A stretch of DNA of 64,000 nucleotides from Cheilinus undulatus (Eukaryota; Chordata; Actinopteri; Labriformes; Labridae), in NCBI RefSeq assembly GCF_018320785.1, contig NC_054872.1:40102551-40166550 (forward strand). The letters are read 5' to 3'. Below the pieces are notes generated by a model. The model had not been told where the DNA came from. It saw only the letters and a program-made list of their open reading frames with translations, and did not search any database. The translations under genes were made by a program, and so were the position numbers. Positions 22,890-33,660 of this stretch are shown piece after piece; position 1 is the stretch's first letter, and every line of letters begins with the position of its first letter.

Positions 22890-25800
22890 TTTTCAGCTGT
22901 GTTATTATGAAATAAGAAGGACAAAGGAAAGTTGGCTTTAACAGAAATGTTCCATTCAAGGTTTGGTTTAGTATTCATGAATGCTGGACTGGGACAATTG
23001 AGTTCTACCACATGGCCTTTTCCAGTGATTCCGGACTTCTTAAGCCAAGGCCTTCACACATACTTAGACTCAATCTCACTCGCTCCATTCACAATCCCAT
23101 CTACCACTTTATTCTTTGCATGGCAGGAAAATGAAACTACCCTATTTGCATGTGGAGTCTGAGAGCTAGCGTCTGTGTCTGTGCTCTTATACATCATCTG
23201 TTCCTCTATTTGATAATTGCACAAGGGAGAAGTTGGTCACTATTGCAGAACTTCAGTGAATAGCTCAGGCTTTATTTACTTCATTCTTTAAAATTATCCT
23301 GCCTTTATCTATTTGTAATCAAAACTCCAGCATTGTAAAGATAAGAACATCTATAACTTGTAAATGTACAGCCTAAAGAATATCAATTATCAGTCAAATT
23401 AAATTAAAGATTGATCTTGCTTTGTAAGATGGCCCATCTATGCCAACTGGCTGCATAGTGGGTGAAAGGGGAAAAGCTCTGCTGTTAGTGCTGTGCAGCT
23501 GTGTAAACATTAATATCACTTTAGTTGTTAAAAGTGAATGTCATAGCTTTAAAAAAGTTATATTGAGAGATGGAAAGGTTGTTTTCATAATTGCAACTAT
23601 TATTTCTATTTTTAAAGCCAGCATGCTTAGCAGAGTCCTCCCTGTCACTCATTTAAGTTTAAATTTTAGTCCAGGTCATCATGCAAAAACTCAAAGAGGC
23701 CGTGCTTCTATTCTATAGATGCACACAAACATACAGCTTCAACCAGTCTTCATGTTTCCTTCTCACTTTGGTACACACACTAGTAGTATAGAGTCTTGGA
23801 CAGATGTTGAAGTACGTTTTATCTTTCCTCGTGTCTGCTTTTTCTCCTCATTTTTGATCCACAAATGCTTCAATAATAAAGGCTAAAGATATGAAGAAAG
23901 ATAATCAACATAGACACCAGCACAACACAGCCTGGATGTTCTTTGTTTCTTTGATTAAACAGCTTGTAAACCAGTTGGACAGGTTTGTTTGGGAGTGATG
24001 GTGTCAACTATTTACTTCTTCCAAGGAAACACGCACATGTGGTACTATGATCACGAACTATAAGGGCCAGTTTAATTTGTGCTGGTTTCATGAACAGGTT
24101 GATGGATAATGATTTTTCAGCACAGATACCGATACCAGTTATAGAAGTTGAAGAGACCAATTTTGATGTGAACTGCCTCCCACCCTCAGAGATCTTTAGC
24201 TTGAGGATGCTCTAAAGGTTCTCAGTAGGGTTGAGGTCATGGAGGATGGGGCCACAACATGAGTTTCTCTCCTTTTATGCCCATAGCAGCCAATGACTCA
24301 GAGGTATTCTTTGCAGCATGAGATGGTGCATTGTCATGCATGAAGATAATTTTGCTACAGAAGGCATGGTTCTTCCTTTTGTACCATGGGAGAAAGTGGT
24401 CTGTCAGAAACTCTATATACTTTACCGAGATCATTTTCACACCTTAAGGGACCCTAAAGGGGCCTACCAGCCCTCTCCCCATGATTCCGGCCCAAACATG
24501 ACTCCACCTCCTCCTTGCTGACGTTGCACCCTTGTTTATACACGGTGGCCATCCACCAACCAATCCAGGGTTGCACGGCACTTATCAGTAAACAAGACTG
24601 AAAATTAGTCTTCATGTATCTTTGGGCCCACTTCAACTGTTTCTACTTGTGAGCATTGGTTAGGTGTGGGCGAATAGGTTTATGCACGACTGCAAGCCTC
24701 TGGAGGATCCTACACCTTGAGGTTTGTGGGACTCCAGAGGCACCAGCAACTTCAAATACCCGTTTGCTGCTTTGTAATGGCGAACTCCAATGAATTTGTG
24801 TGGCAGCAACCTTCCTTATTATGCCTTATCTGCACGAACCCGTCTGTGCTCTGAATCAGCCACACACTCCTTCACAGTGCAATGATCCCGCTTAAGTTTT
24901 CGTGAAATATCTAATGTTTTCATGCCTTGTACAAGGCATTCCTAACCTTGCAAAGCAGATAGAGGAGTTGGGACATGACCTTCAGATAAAATGTGGAGCC
25001 CAGTCAGAGCTTTAATGTTTCTCTATTTATTTGTAGGGGTTGCTGAAATTTTTATTTCACCAACTAATCCCTCTTAAAATGTGGAAATTATATTGATATT
25101 GATATCCATGACTCAACTTATTAACTCTGAAGTTTGATAAATCTTAAAATTTGTATTAAATCTAATAATATGGAAAGAATCCCAAAACAACTGCAGCTGG
25201 TTGTAAATCTCATTAGTAAGTCATTGGAAGAATTGTGATTTTGCTATTGTTGTCACTGTACCGAAAGTTCCACCCACATTTGTACAGTTGACCCCTAGGG
25301 AATAAAATGGATAAAATATCCCTACTAAATATCCCTACCGAAGAGCCACAAAAATCATACTGATATGGACTTCACAGATAGGATTGATGTGACTAGTATA
25401 CCTACAATGCAGTAACTTCATCAAAGATATGTCACAGTATTTAGAGTCAATTCCTGCCTTTTTCCACCTAACACAAACGTGTTTTTGTTGTTTATAACAT
25501 TGTTCAAATTTTAAGATGTGCATCATTTTGGTATTTTTCATCTGCAGACGCACTAAGTTAAGGTATTACCATCCTGATATTTGTCCCCTTCAATAGAAAG
25601 CCTATAGTGTCCTCATGCTCAACATATTATCCTCCCTGTAGTTAATCTGATCCACTTTCTTTCATCTGCATTTATTGTTATATCTCAGGTCTTTGTATGG
25701 ATATCTTTGATGTTCTGGCCTGCAGGGTTATATTCTGTATAAAAAGGTGTACAGAAACTTTTGATGAATAGGTCCTGTTTGAAACAGCTAAGTAAAAAGT

Positions 25801-27280
25801 TAAGGTTGGAGCAAAGAGGTTATTTGTGGTTGGTGGTCGCCTGGTCACATGCAAACTAATGCTATTATAGTATGCAGTCACACCATCCACCAGATGTCCA
25901 TGTCAGCACTAGAGACAAACAACATTATCAGGCAGCTTCTCCTCACTTTATGTCCTCGCCAACAAACACCTGCATTGTTTTTTTTATTTCAGACGAGGTG
26001 TGTGCAGCTGAAGATATGCTGCTTTAGAGGCACAAAGTTTTTCCACGTAAAATAGTCCCTTTCTCTTCGGCTGTTTTACTGGCGGGAAGGGAAGGTGCCA
26101 GCTGTCCTTTCACCCACTCTCTGTCACCCATCTGCCAGCTCTCTTTTAGTCTCTCCCCTCAGCCCACTTACACAGTGCCACACTGAAACCTGCTGCCCAT
26201 TCTCTCTCGCACCGACCACATGTCAAGGGAAAGAATCTATTACACTATCAGCTCATTCATTCAGAGCCGTAAAGAGGCCAGCCAGGGTGATAAAAACCTC
26301 CAAGTGAAGAGCAACAGACCCTCAAGAAAGTGCTACTATTGGAAGTTTAAGTGTGAAGTTTGTGGTGTTCCATAAGCTACCACAAACAAATAGTAAAGGA
26401 ATTCCCTCTGCTGTGATACACAGTGGTATGTTTACAGTGACCGTGTAATACTTTATGGCATGCTAATCTCTACTGGGAAAAATGTAAGACCACTGTAAAG
26501 GGACCTACTACCTGGTTGGAGTATTCAATAACAAGTGGTCTTAAAGAAATATGTATGTGTTTGCACACTCTCAGCCAAACTAATGATAATCCAAGTCAAG
26601 TCAAGTAAAAATTCCATTATGGATGTAGAATATTGGGTCATGTGACACATAATTACAGTACATTCTGCACTAACTTGAAGCAATCCTGTTGAACTCAGAA
26701 GCAATATAATGCTCATTCATTGAAATAAATCACATTGTACACATAACTGCAAGGTGTAAACATGGCTTTATATTCTTGGCTTTTTATCATGTTATATTGT
26801 CTTTTTCTGTTCCATTTGAAGATGGAGTATGTCCAAAGATTTTACTGTAAAACACACAGTGTGAGGTTCACTAGACTTAAATCTTTACATATATTGGATT
26901 AGACAACATTGATTCTGGTGGTAACTTTGGTATTTGCAGCATTTCAAATTTGATATTCATCCCACACCATGCTACTGCATAATCAGCCCCATATGTTTTT
27001 GTTGTGTAACACAGCACCAGTTTAAACAATGAAAAACTGATTTTACTCACTAGTCACATGGTTGGAGAACTAAGTTGCTGTCAGGCAAAGACAGAGGAGT
27101 CCAAGACCTCAGAGGGGGCCTTGTGTTTAATGGTAGGTTGATAAAGTTCTCATTTTAGAGAAGGCTGAGGACAAAAAAGAAAAAATAATGGTTATGTCCA
27201 GATTTTACTTTGAAGTACTCACATGGAAGAAATGCTTCCATATATGTGTGATATTTAGCCTACAGTTAAGAAATGCAGTG
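22890..27280. other. Intergenic region between ETHE1 and PHLDB3, first part
   Basis: Apart from the transposase relic at about 24.1-24.95 kb, I see no exon-like sequence, RNA gene or clear repeat boundary. The small ORFs lack family similarity and flanking splice logic. Confidence 0.5.
24080..24955 (-). mobile_element. Tc1/mariner transposase relic
   Basis: The minus-strand translation around 24440-24237 has VKYIEFLTDHFLPWY, then FMHDNAPSHAAKNT and GEKLMLWP, the second-Asp region of mariner/Tc1 transposases. Upstream on the same strand, 24636-24540 reads KWAQRYMKTNFQS-like. Stops and frameshifts break the gene. The N-terminal part is traceable to about 24950. Terminal repeats were not located, so the boundaries are approximate. 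Confidence 0.78.
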
Positions 27281-27284
27281 TAGA

Positions 27285-27480
27285 AAGCTTTTCATGGTGG
27301 AAAAGCTGTAGCCACTCTTTCCCGACTTGCTTTGGCATGAGTAAGTGATAGTTATGGTGGGGTTTGGTTGTATCGCAAGCCAATAGTAATGACTGCTGCA
27401 AGTGAAGCTATTAGCTCAGATGTAGCTTTAGCGACAGTTGTATCAGATCTGGAAAAGACAGTATGGCTGCAGACGGTTAA
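27285..27480 (+). repeat. 210-bp repeat family, copy A
   Basis: It shares GAAAGCTTTTCATGGTGGAAA, CCGACTTGCTTTGGCATGAG and GTTGTATCAGATCTGG with the copies at 28.26-28.40 and 33.2-33.66 kb. Here it begins in the second half of one unit and runs into the first half of the next, as expected for a piece of a tandem array. Confidence 0.6.
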
Positions 27481-27699
27481 TCAAATACACCATCTATCTC
27501 AGAATGGAAATACACTCTAAAACATTGAAATAAAATCTCATTAAACTTCCATTTAGGGTTAGGGTAATTTTTACCAAAGGTTACAACTTAAAAACCTGAC
27601 CTGCAAAACCTGATCAAAAACATTTAATAAAGCTGAGGAAAACAGCCTGCATAATGCAAAAAGGCTTGTCCTCCATGGAAACATTCTTGCATAGCAAGT

Positions 27700-28030
27700 G
27701 TAGCTTTCATAGCCCTGCAAGCTAAGTAAGCTAATATAATGAATTTAAGTAGCTAATTTAGCTAATGCTATGCTCACAAAGCAGCAACATGAGCTACATA
27801 TCTACTGTTAGCAAATGTAGCTAAGTTAGCTTTAGCTATATTTGCCAAGCTCACGATGCTAAAGCTAATCTAGCTTTAGATAAAGGAGATATGTAGCTAA
27901 TGTAGCTAAAGCTAAGATCACAAAGCAGCTACACAGGCTAAAAATGTATGTTATCTATGTAGCTACCTTAGCTTTCCCTTCATTTGCTAAGGTTCAGTTT
28001 ACTAAAGCTCACATAGTTACATTGGCTCAT
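27700..28030. repeat. AGCTAA-rich quasi-repeat
   Basis: The words GCTAATGTAGCTA and AGCTAAAGCTAA recur more than ten times. A larger imperfect duplication is visible: CACAAAGCAGCAACATGAGC at 27775 recurs as CACAAAGCAGCTACACAGGC at 27919, a period of 144 bp. No ORF is seen. Confidence 0.6.
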
Positions 28031-28059
28031 ATAGTAATGTTAATTATGTTGTATATAGC

Positions 28060-28150
28060 TATCAATTATATGTATAGCACTTTTCATACAAAACAATGTA
28101 GCAAAAAGTGCTTACACGCAAACAAGTATTGTTTGCAATGTGGTTATTTC
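28060..28150 (-). repeat. LINE 3' UTR fragment
   Basis: TATAGCACTTTTCATACAAA followed by AATGTAGCAAAAAGTGC resembles the reversed LINE tails at 18.0 and 58.26 kb. It is short and degraded. Confidence 0.4.
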
Positions 28151-28254
28151 ATGAATAAAACTGCCAAGTTTAAGAAAATCTTTAACTAAAAAATACGTTG
28201 CACTGGCAAATTATGGTACTTCCTTTCTGAGATATACAATGTTTTAGATGAATG

Positions 28255-28480
28255 GCAAGTAGAAATGTATGGCCTGCAGCCAGACCCCTCTTGAGCTGGA
28301 CAGCATTTATTTAAAGAGAGGCAAAGCGACACAATGAAAGCTTTTCTTGGCAGGGAAGATGTTTTTGAACTTCTATTACCAGCCTCGGCATGAGTTTTAT
28401 CTAACAACATGCTCCAACATTTGTAAACTATAGTCAGACCTTACTGCTCAAGCCACTTACCAGAGCTGCACATGCCTACC
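28255..28480 (+). repeat. 210-bp repeat family, copy B
   Basis: AGCTGGACAGCATTTATTTA, GAAAGCTTTTCTTGGCAGGG and CCTCGGCATGAGTTTTATC match the 33.45-33.66 kb copy. The similarity continues into the tail (TTACCAGAGCTGC here, TTACTACCAGAGCAGC there). Confidence 0.65.
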
Positions 28481-29099
28481 TTAATTTGCCTTGTCGCTCT
28501 GAATGGCCAATGGGAGGGATAAGAATGTTCGTCGAATCACCTTCCAAGATTTTTTGAAAAGTCCTGCCCTCCCTGAATGCTTTGTATGGGAGGTTTCCCA
28601 GATAAATGTAGGCCTAAACATATCCCATGCAATGGATATTTGAAACAGTCCATCTGGCATGTCAGGTTAACTGTATGTGTAGCTTGTGATTTTGATTGAA
28701 GAAAAAATTTACATCCAAGAAAGCCTGATTTTTCTACACGCTGCCAACTGCCATGTTGACACTTACCCCCTTAGCTATTGCAGTTTCAGGTATAAAAAAC
28801 TGTCTACAAGTAGTCTAGCTCTTTAGTGATGGTCTAGCTTGCATGCAAATCTGTAAGGAGATGTCAATTGTTTTTTTTTTGGAGCTTTAACATGAGAAGA
28901 TCCTAAAATGTTAAAGCAGACCCTGGTCTCCCCTTCTTGATTTTACCTATCTTCTCTTATAGCTAAGTAATATTTTAGTCTTCCCTTGGGAGGCTGACAT
29001 GAAAAGCATTTAAGGGGCCTTTAACTTCTCAGTGTACTGGCAATATGCCTGGATGACTCTTTGGTTCAGCACTCCACAATGAGAAAGCCCCGTCACTTC

Positions 29100-29631
29100 C
29101 CAGAATAGAAACCCCATTTCGCTGCTGGAGTTTAACGGGACTCACACCGTTTGAGAGTTCAGCACAGAGGAGAGACAAACGAGGGAGTTCTGATTCGTAC
29201 CAAAACGAATCGAGCTCTTTGATTTACTCCTAGAAAACAGTGAGCCAACTTTATTTGTCCACACCAGCCTCCGTCATCGCCCTCCTCCGCGTGCTCTCAC
29301 TTCAGTCTCACCTGTTGACGCCGACAGCAGCAGCTTTACACGGAACGAGCTGTCAAATCCCCGGGGAGGGCTTGAATCAAACCAGGTGGAGATAAAACAA
29401 GCAGGAAACTGGAGATAACGTGCCTGTCAGCGTCACAGAAAACATTTGGAGAGCGTGAGGGAACTTCACGCGCTCCTGGTTCGTGTTTTTTTCTCAAAGT
29501 GAAAGCGCGTAAAACTTTATTATTATAGTGCCTCTCACGACTTTTTCCCGCATTTCTCGTCTTTCATTTTTAGTATGTTATAATCAGAGGAGCTACAGCT
29601 GCTATCGTCAAGGTTGGAGCAGGTTTTTCAG
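29100..29631 (+). promoter_or_regulatory. phldb3: Probable promoter and non-coding first exon of PHLDB3
   Basis: The 29.27-29.50 kb stretch is GC- and CpG-rich against AT-rich surroundings. The region ends at a strong donor, AG/GTAAGAG, at 29632. No good ORF crosses it, so it looks like a promoter with a 5' UTR exon. The next + strand exon with an acceptor and start codon is PHLDB3 at 46711, hence the assignment. It could instead belong to an unseen or non-coding transcript. Confidence 0.45.
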
Positions 29632-31162
29632 GTAAGAGTTGTATTTTCATACATTGTTTTAGTCGAAAGGGTTTCCACCTACAAACAAGCTGCTCGTGCA
29701 GTTCCTGTTGTAAATATCAGGGAAATTCAACTTCCCCACGCGAGACAAAATGTCAAAGTATGCTAAACTTTTAGCTATAGTTTCACTTTGTTTTGAACTG
29801 TTAGGAAAAGTTATCTTAGCATACCTGCTCAACATCTTTTTAAAAATCCATTTAGGCATGGACGAAAAGGTTATTTATAGCTTCTTTCCTGACACAAAGC
29901 ACTTTAGTTTAAAACTACCAAGTTTTGGCCGCCTGTGATGTAAAACAGTCCTTGTTTATGATTCATATTTCATAATGCTTCCTCCCAGCCTTTGAACTCA
30001 ACTCAGACCTGATATAATTAAGATTATTTATACCTTATCTGTTAAAACTTTCTCTGAACTAAGCTGCTGTTTCTTAGTCCAAACTTGTCCCATGACAATA
30101 ACCTTAGTTTACATAAACTCCTCTTTTGTTTACAGTGACCCTGGGATATCGTGTTTTTTTATCCCTCCATCAGCTCTCACATGGTAAACAGAGTGGGTGG
30201 GAGTGAAGGTGGAGGCAGGATTGTGAGGAGAGATTGGGTTGTGTTGGGAGGGTCTGCTGTCTGGGGACTTGTGTCTTTAGTTGTTCTGTCTTGCATGCAC
30301 AATCACACACGCCTTGTTTCGCCCGCCCTTCGGTCAAATCTGTCTGAGCCCTGCATCCCGGGCTGTCATTAATGGATCATTCTTCTACTTGCATCATGAT
30401 TCCCAGGGATTTAGTCATGCCAAAGGAATCTCTGACAGTGCAGTTGAACCTCCAGACAGAAGCCTGATAACCGCCCTTTCTTATATTACACTTTACCTTG
30501 AGGTTTCTTAATACACCATTTTAAGTCTGTATTTGGATGCATATCCAATGAATTTTTAAAGTTCTGCAGCCTATTTCACAGCAGTTTTTCCACATGTCCC
30601 AGTGAAAGAAACTCACAAGTGTTACTAATAACATCAATAATGGCTCAGTTCTATTTTATAAGTGTCCCTGTTTGCCATGATGTGTGTGACACTGAGCCAG
30701 CATGCAGGATACAGGGATGAATCCAGACTTTTGTCTGTGGTGATCTAACTTTGTCACTGACTTATGCAGGGGTGCATTAGGTTTGTGCATGCGCACACCT
30801 GTCATTACTTTGACCATGATTTTTTAGAAATAGAAAGGCCTTTATCCTTATTATACAAATGTACAATGACATTAAAAATGGCTCACCTTAAAGTGCACAT
30901 CATTTAAGCATCCACTGTAAGTAAATAAATAAATAATACATGAATAATTTTAATGTTTCATTTTAAAAGATAATTTAAATTCTGATTACATTAGTGGTGC
31001 TATAAATCCAGGCTTTTTTTTTACAGTAATGGTAATTTTTACAGTAGTTTAAACAGTGTCTACCCACCACAGACTCAAAACTGCCTTGTTTTGTATAAAT
31101 TAAAAATAAATTAAATTAAGGATTGCCATTTGAAATGGATTTAGCAAATAAGTAGTAATATT

Positions 31163-31560
31163 CAAGTCACCAGCATATAAAAAAATTTACAACCCACAAA
31201 TCCTTGGCTGTTTGACATTTAAAAGAGTTGTGGGCCTAGCATTAATCCTTGTGGAACCCCCAAATTAAGCAAGTAACCAGTTAATATTGGAGTCATCAGC
31301 ATATGAAAACAAATTTTATAGCTTAGAAACCATTAGATATTGTACACTTTAAAAAAAGTTGTGGGCTTTGCATTGATCCTTGTGGAGCCCCAAAATTAGC
31401 AAGAAAGCAGTAAACACTGGAATCGTCAGTGTATGAAAACACATTTTAACAGCTTACAAATCTTTAGCTATTTGACATAGTAATAATAGTTGTGGGCCTT
31501 GCATTGATCCTTGTGGAACCCCAGAAGTAATCTTTAATAACTTTAATTTGTAATTTAATA
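31163..31560 (-). repeat. Tandem array of a LINE reverse-transcriptase core fragment, three units
   Basis: There are three imperfect units of about 120-127 bp. Each has TCA(T/C)CAGCATAT(G/A)AAA then TTGATCCTTGTGGA(A/G)CCCC. Read on the minus strand these give GVPQGS followed about 27 codons later by an SYADD-type motif in a shifted frame. These are the adjacent reverse-transcriptase motifs of L2/CR1-like LINEs. The copies are decayed and non-coding. Confidence 0.65.
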
Positions 31561-31700
31561 TTTGTTTCTAAATATACATATCTGTTACACACAGCACTCA
31601 GTCAATGCAAAAGACACACATTGTGTAATTGTTCATGCTGTATAAATTAAGAATCAGTGTGTCACAGCAGATGATGTATATTACATAGTAAAGAGTTTTT

Positions 31701-32366
31701 CCTGGTTCATACTTCTGTGCCATATTTATGCCATTTGCAGTGTCCTACATGGAAGTGGCTGTTTTGAACACTACAGACTTGTACATTGGTGTTTCTGAGT
31801 TGCTCTGCAGTACTCTGCCAAAATACTCAGCAGTGCAATTTTTATGACAGTTCCTGGTCCTGCTGACACAATTCCTGCTTGTGTACACAAAAACTATGGC
31901 AACTGAAACAGAAGAGTATTATCATGGAGTTGTAGCTGATAAATATCAAGCAGCAGGTGATGATACTGCAGTTTTTGTAAAAGTGAAAAGATGGGAGACT
32001 AGAGAGGAGATGGAAAGTTCTGCTGCTAAATCAGCTGAGGCAAGGGTTGGGGAACTTTTTGCACTTATTCAGCCACCAGAAGGAAAATGGATGAGGAAAT
32101 GCACGTCTGTTATTGTTAGTTTATTTGACTTGTATTGCTATCTGAAACCAATGTCTCTCACTCAAGAGAGCATGCACTGTGCCTGTAGACTTCCCCTATA
32201 GGGACTGCCAACTAGCAGACCAGTCACAGGGCATACTGTCTATGTTGTTTTTATCAGCAGTTACATTGTTGAGGAGGTGGACATCGATTACGTGCATAGA
32301 CCTCTGTGTAGGGTTTAGGGCAACATGGAACTACAGTGTAGATTTGAAGCAGAAGTATAAATCTGG
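31701..32366. mobile_element. Possible Harbinger/ISL2EU-type non-autonomous element
   Basis: CCTGGTTCATACTTCTG at the left and CAGAAGTATAAATCTGG at the right are inverted matches (14 of 17). The CATACTTCTG and ATACTTCTGC ends and the interior GACCTCTGTGTAGGGTTTAG are words I associate with fish Harbinger-like elements. A 106-codon ORF (31881-32201) lies inside. It starts MYTKTMATETEEYY and matches no family I know. No clean target duplication was resolved. Confidence 0.4.
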
Positions 32367-32925
32367 CTTTACTTACAGCAGAAATATATACATTTCAAAG
32401 GCAGAAAAAGTTGCACAGGTAGAGAAATATATATTCATCAACATGTACCTCCTAATGTAGTTCTGCAGACAGAAGATGTGTTGTCACAGACATAATTTTG
32501 GTACATTTAAATTAATAAATATAGCACTCTGAGCTTCAAATAAGCATTTAGCAGCCTGTTGGAACACATCCCAGACAGATCATTTTAACATCAGCCTTGT
32601 CTCTTTTGGCCAATAGCCAGTCGGTATTTGGTTCCTGTGTCAGCCAATCAGATTTCAAGGGGGACCAAGGTCACCCCTGGCTGCCCCCTGTATCCACCCC
32701 TCAGAAGGTACAGATGATAAAAAGTAGAAACTGAATTTAGTCATGATTAAGATTATGATGTTCACCTGTGTCTTTAGTCAGTGAATACGTATCATTTATC
32801 TAATCAATCCATTCAATGTCTGGAATACTGAAATAAAAGATTGATAACAGTTTCCTTGAACTAGGGGAAGGTCTTCAAACTGCTCTTTTAAGCTGGCAAT
32901 GATTTAAAGAAAAAAGTGTTTTGCA

Positions 32926-33000
32926 GGGTTGTGGCACAGTGCTACAGTCAACTGTCTCTCTCAACCAGAGGGTTGGACGTTTGATTTCCAGCTCCTGCAG
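32926..33000 (+). repeat. tRNA-derived SINE head, second family
   Basis: GGCACAGTGCTACAGTCAAC followed by CTCAACCAGAGGGTTGGACG and box B-like GTTTGATTTCC resembles the tRNA-like head of another fish SINE family. The body after about 33000 is not convincing. Confidence 0.55.
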
Positions 33001-33224
33001 TCATATGTTATGTTTTTGTCTTTCTGTTTTTTTCTCTTAAACAAGCCGCTGAGCTCCTGCTGCTGTTGCAGTGACCTGTGACTGTATTAACCGGATGAAC
33101 TGGCCAGATTCCATGTGTGTCATCAGGCTGACCCATCTTGAAAAGCTCAAATTTGAAATAATTGTTCCAGGTCTGAAAGCGGCCCTAACCAGTCAACACC
33201 ATTTGAGGAGAACAAGGCTGTAGC

Positions 33225-33660
33225 TACGGACAGAGTTTAGTTGTACTGGATGTTGATAGCAATGGCTGCTACCCGTGCAGTTTTTAGCTTGGATGTAGCT
33301 ACAATATAGCAGCAGTATTATCAGAACTGGCCATTTCTTTATGAAATAAAGAGCAAAGCAGAGCACTGAAAGCCTTTCATGATGGAAAGATGTTTCCTGC
33401 TTTGCTGACCTGCTTCGGCGTGAGTTTGCAGGGGGTTTCATTGTACTGTTAGATGGTATGCACAATGGCTGCCACCAGCTCTGATGGAGCTATAGTATAG
33501 CAGCAGTTTTATCAGAGCTGGGCCACATTTTCTTTTTTGAAACCAAGCAAAAAGCCACACTGAAAGCTTCTCTTGGCTGAGATGTTTTTTTTTGCACTTC
33601 TTCCGACCAGGCTTGGCATGAGTTTTATCCATCAGCAAGCTACACGGCTAAAAACTTTCA
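33225..33660 (+). repeat. 210-bp repeat family, two tandem units
   Basis: Unit 1 (about 33225-33440) and unit 2 (about 33441-33660) share AATGGCTGC, GTAGCTAC(A/T)ATATAGCAGCAG, TTATCAGA(A/G)CTGG, GAAAGC(C/T)T(T/C)TC and GGC(G/A)TGAGTTT in order. The same unit occurs at 27.3 and 28.3 kb. It has no lasting ORF. Confidence 0.7.

Noticed and set aside
31881-32201. ORF of 106 codons as an independent gene
   Set aside because: No family similarity, promoter or splice context is seen, and it lies inside an inverted-repeat element. It is kept only as an observation.
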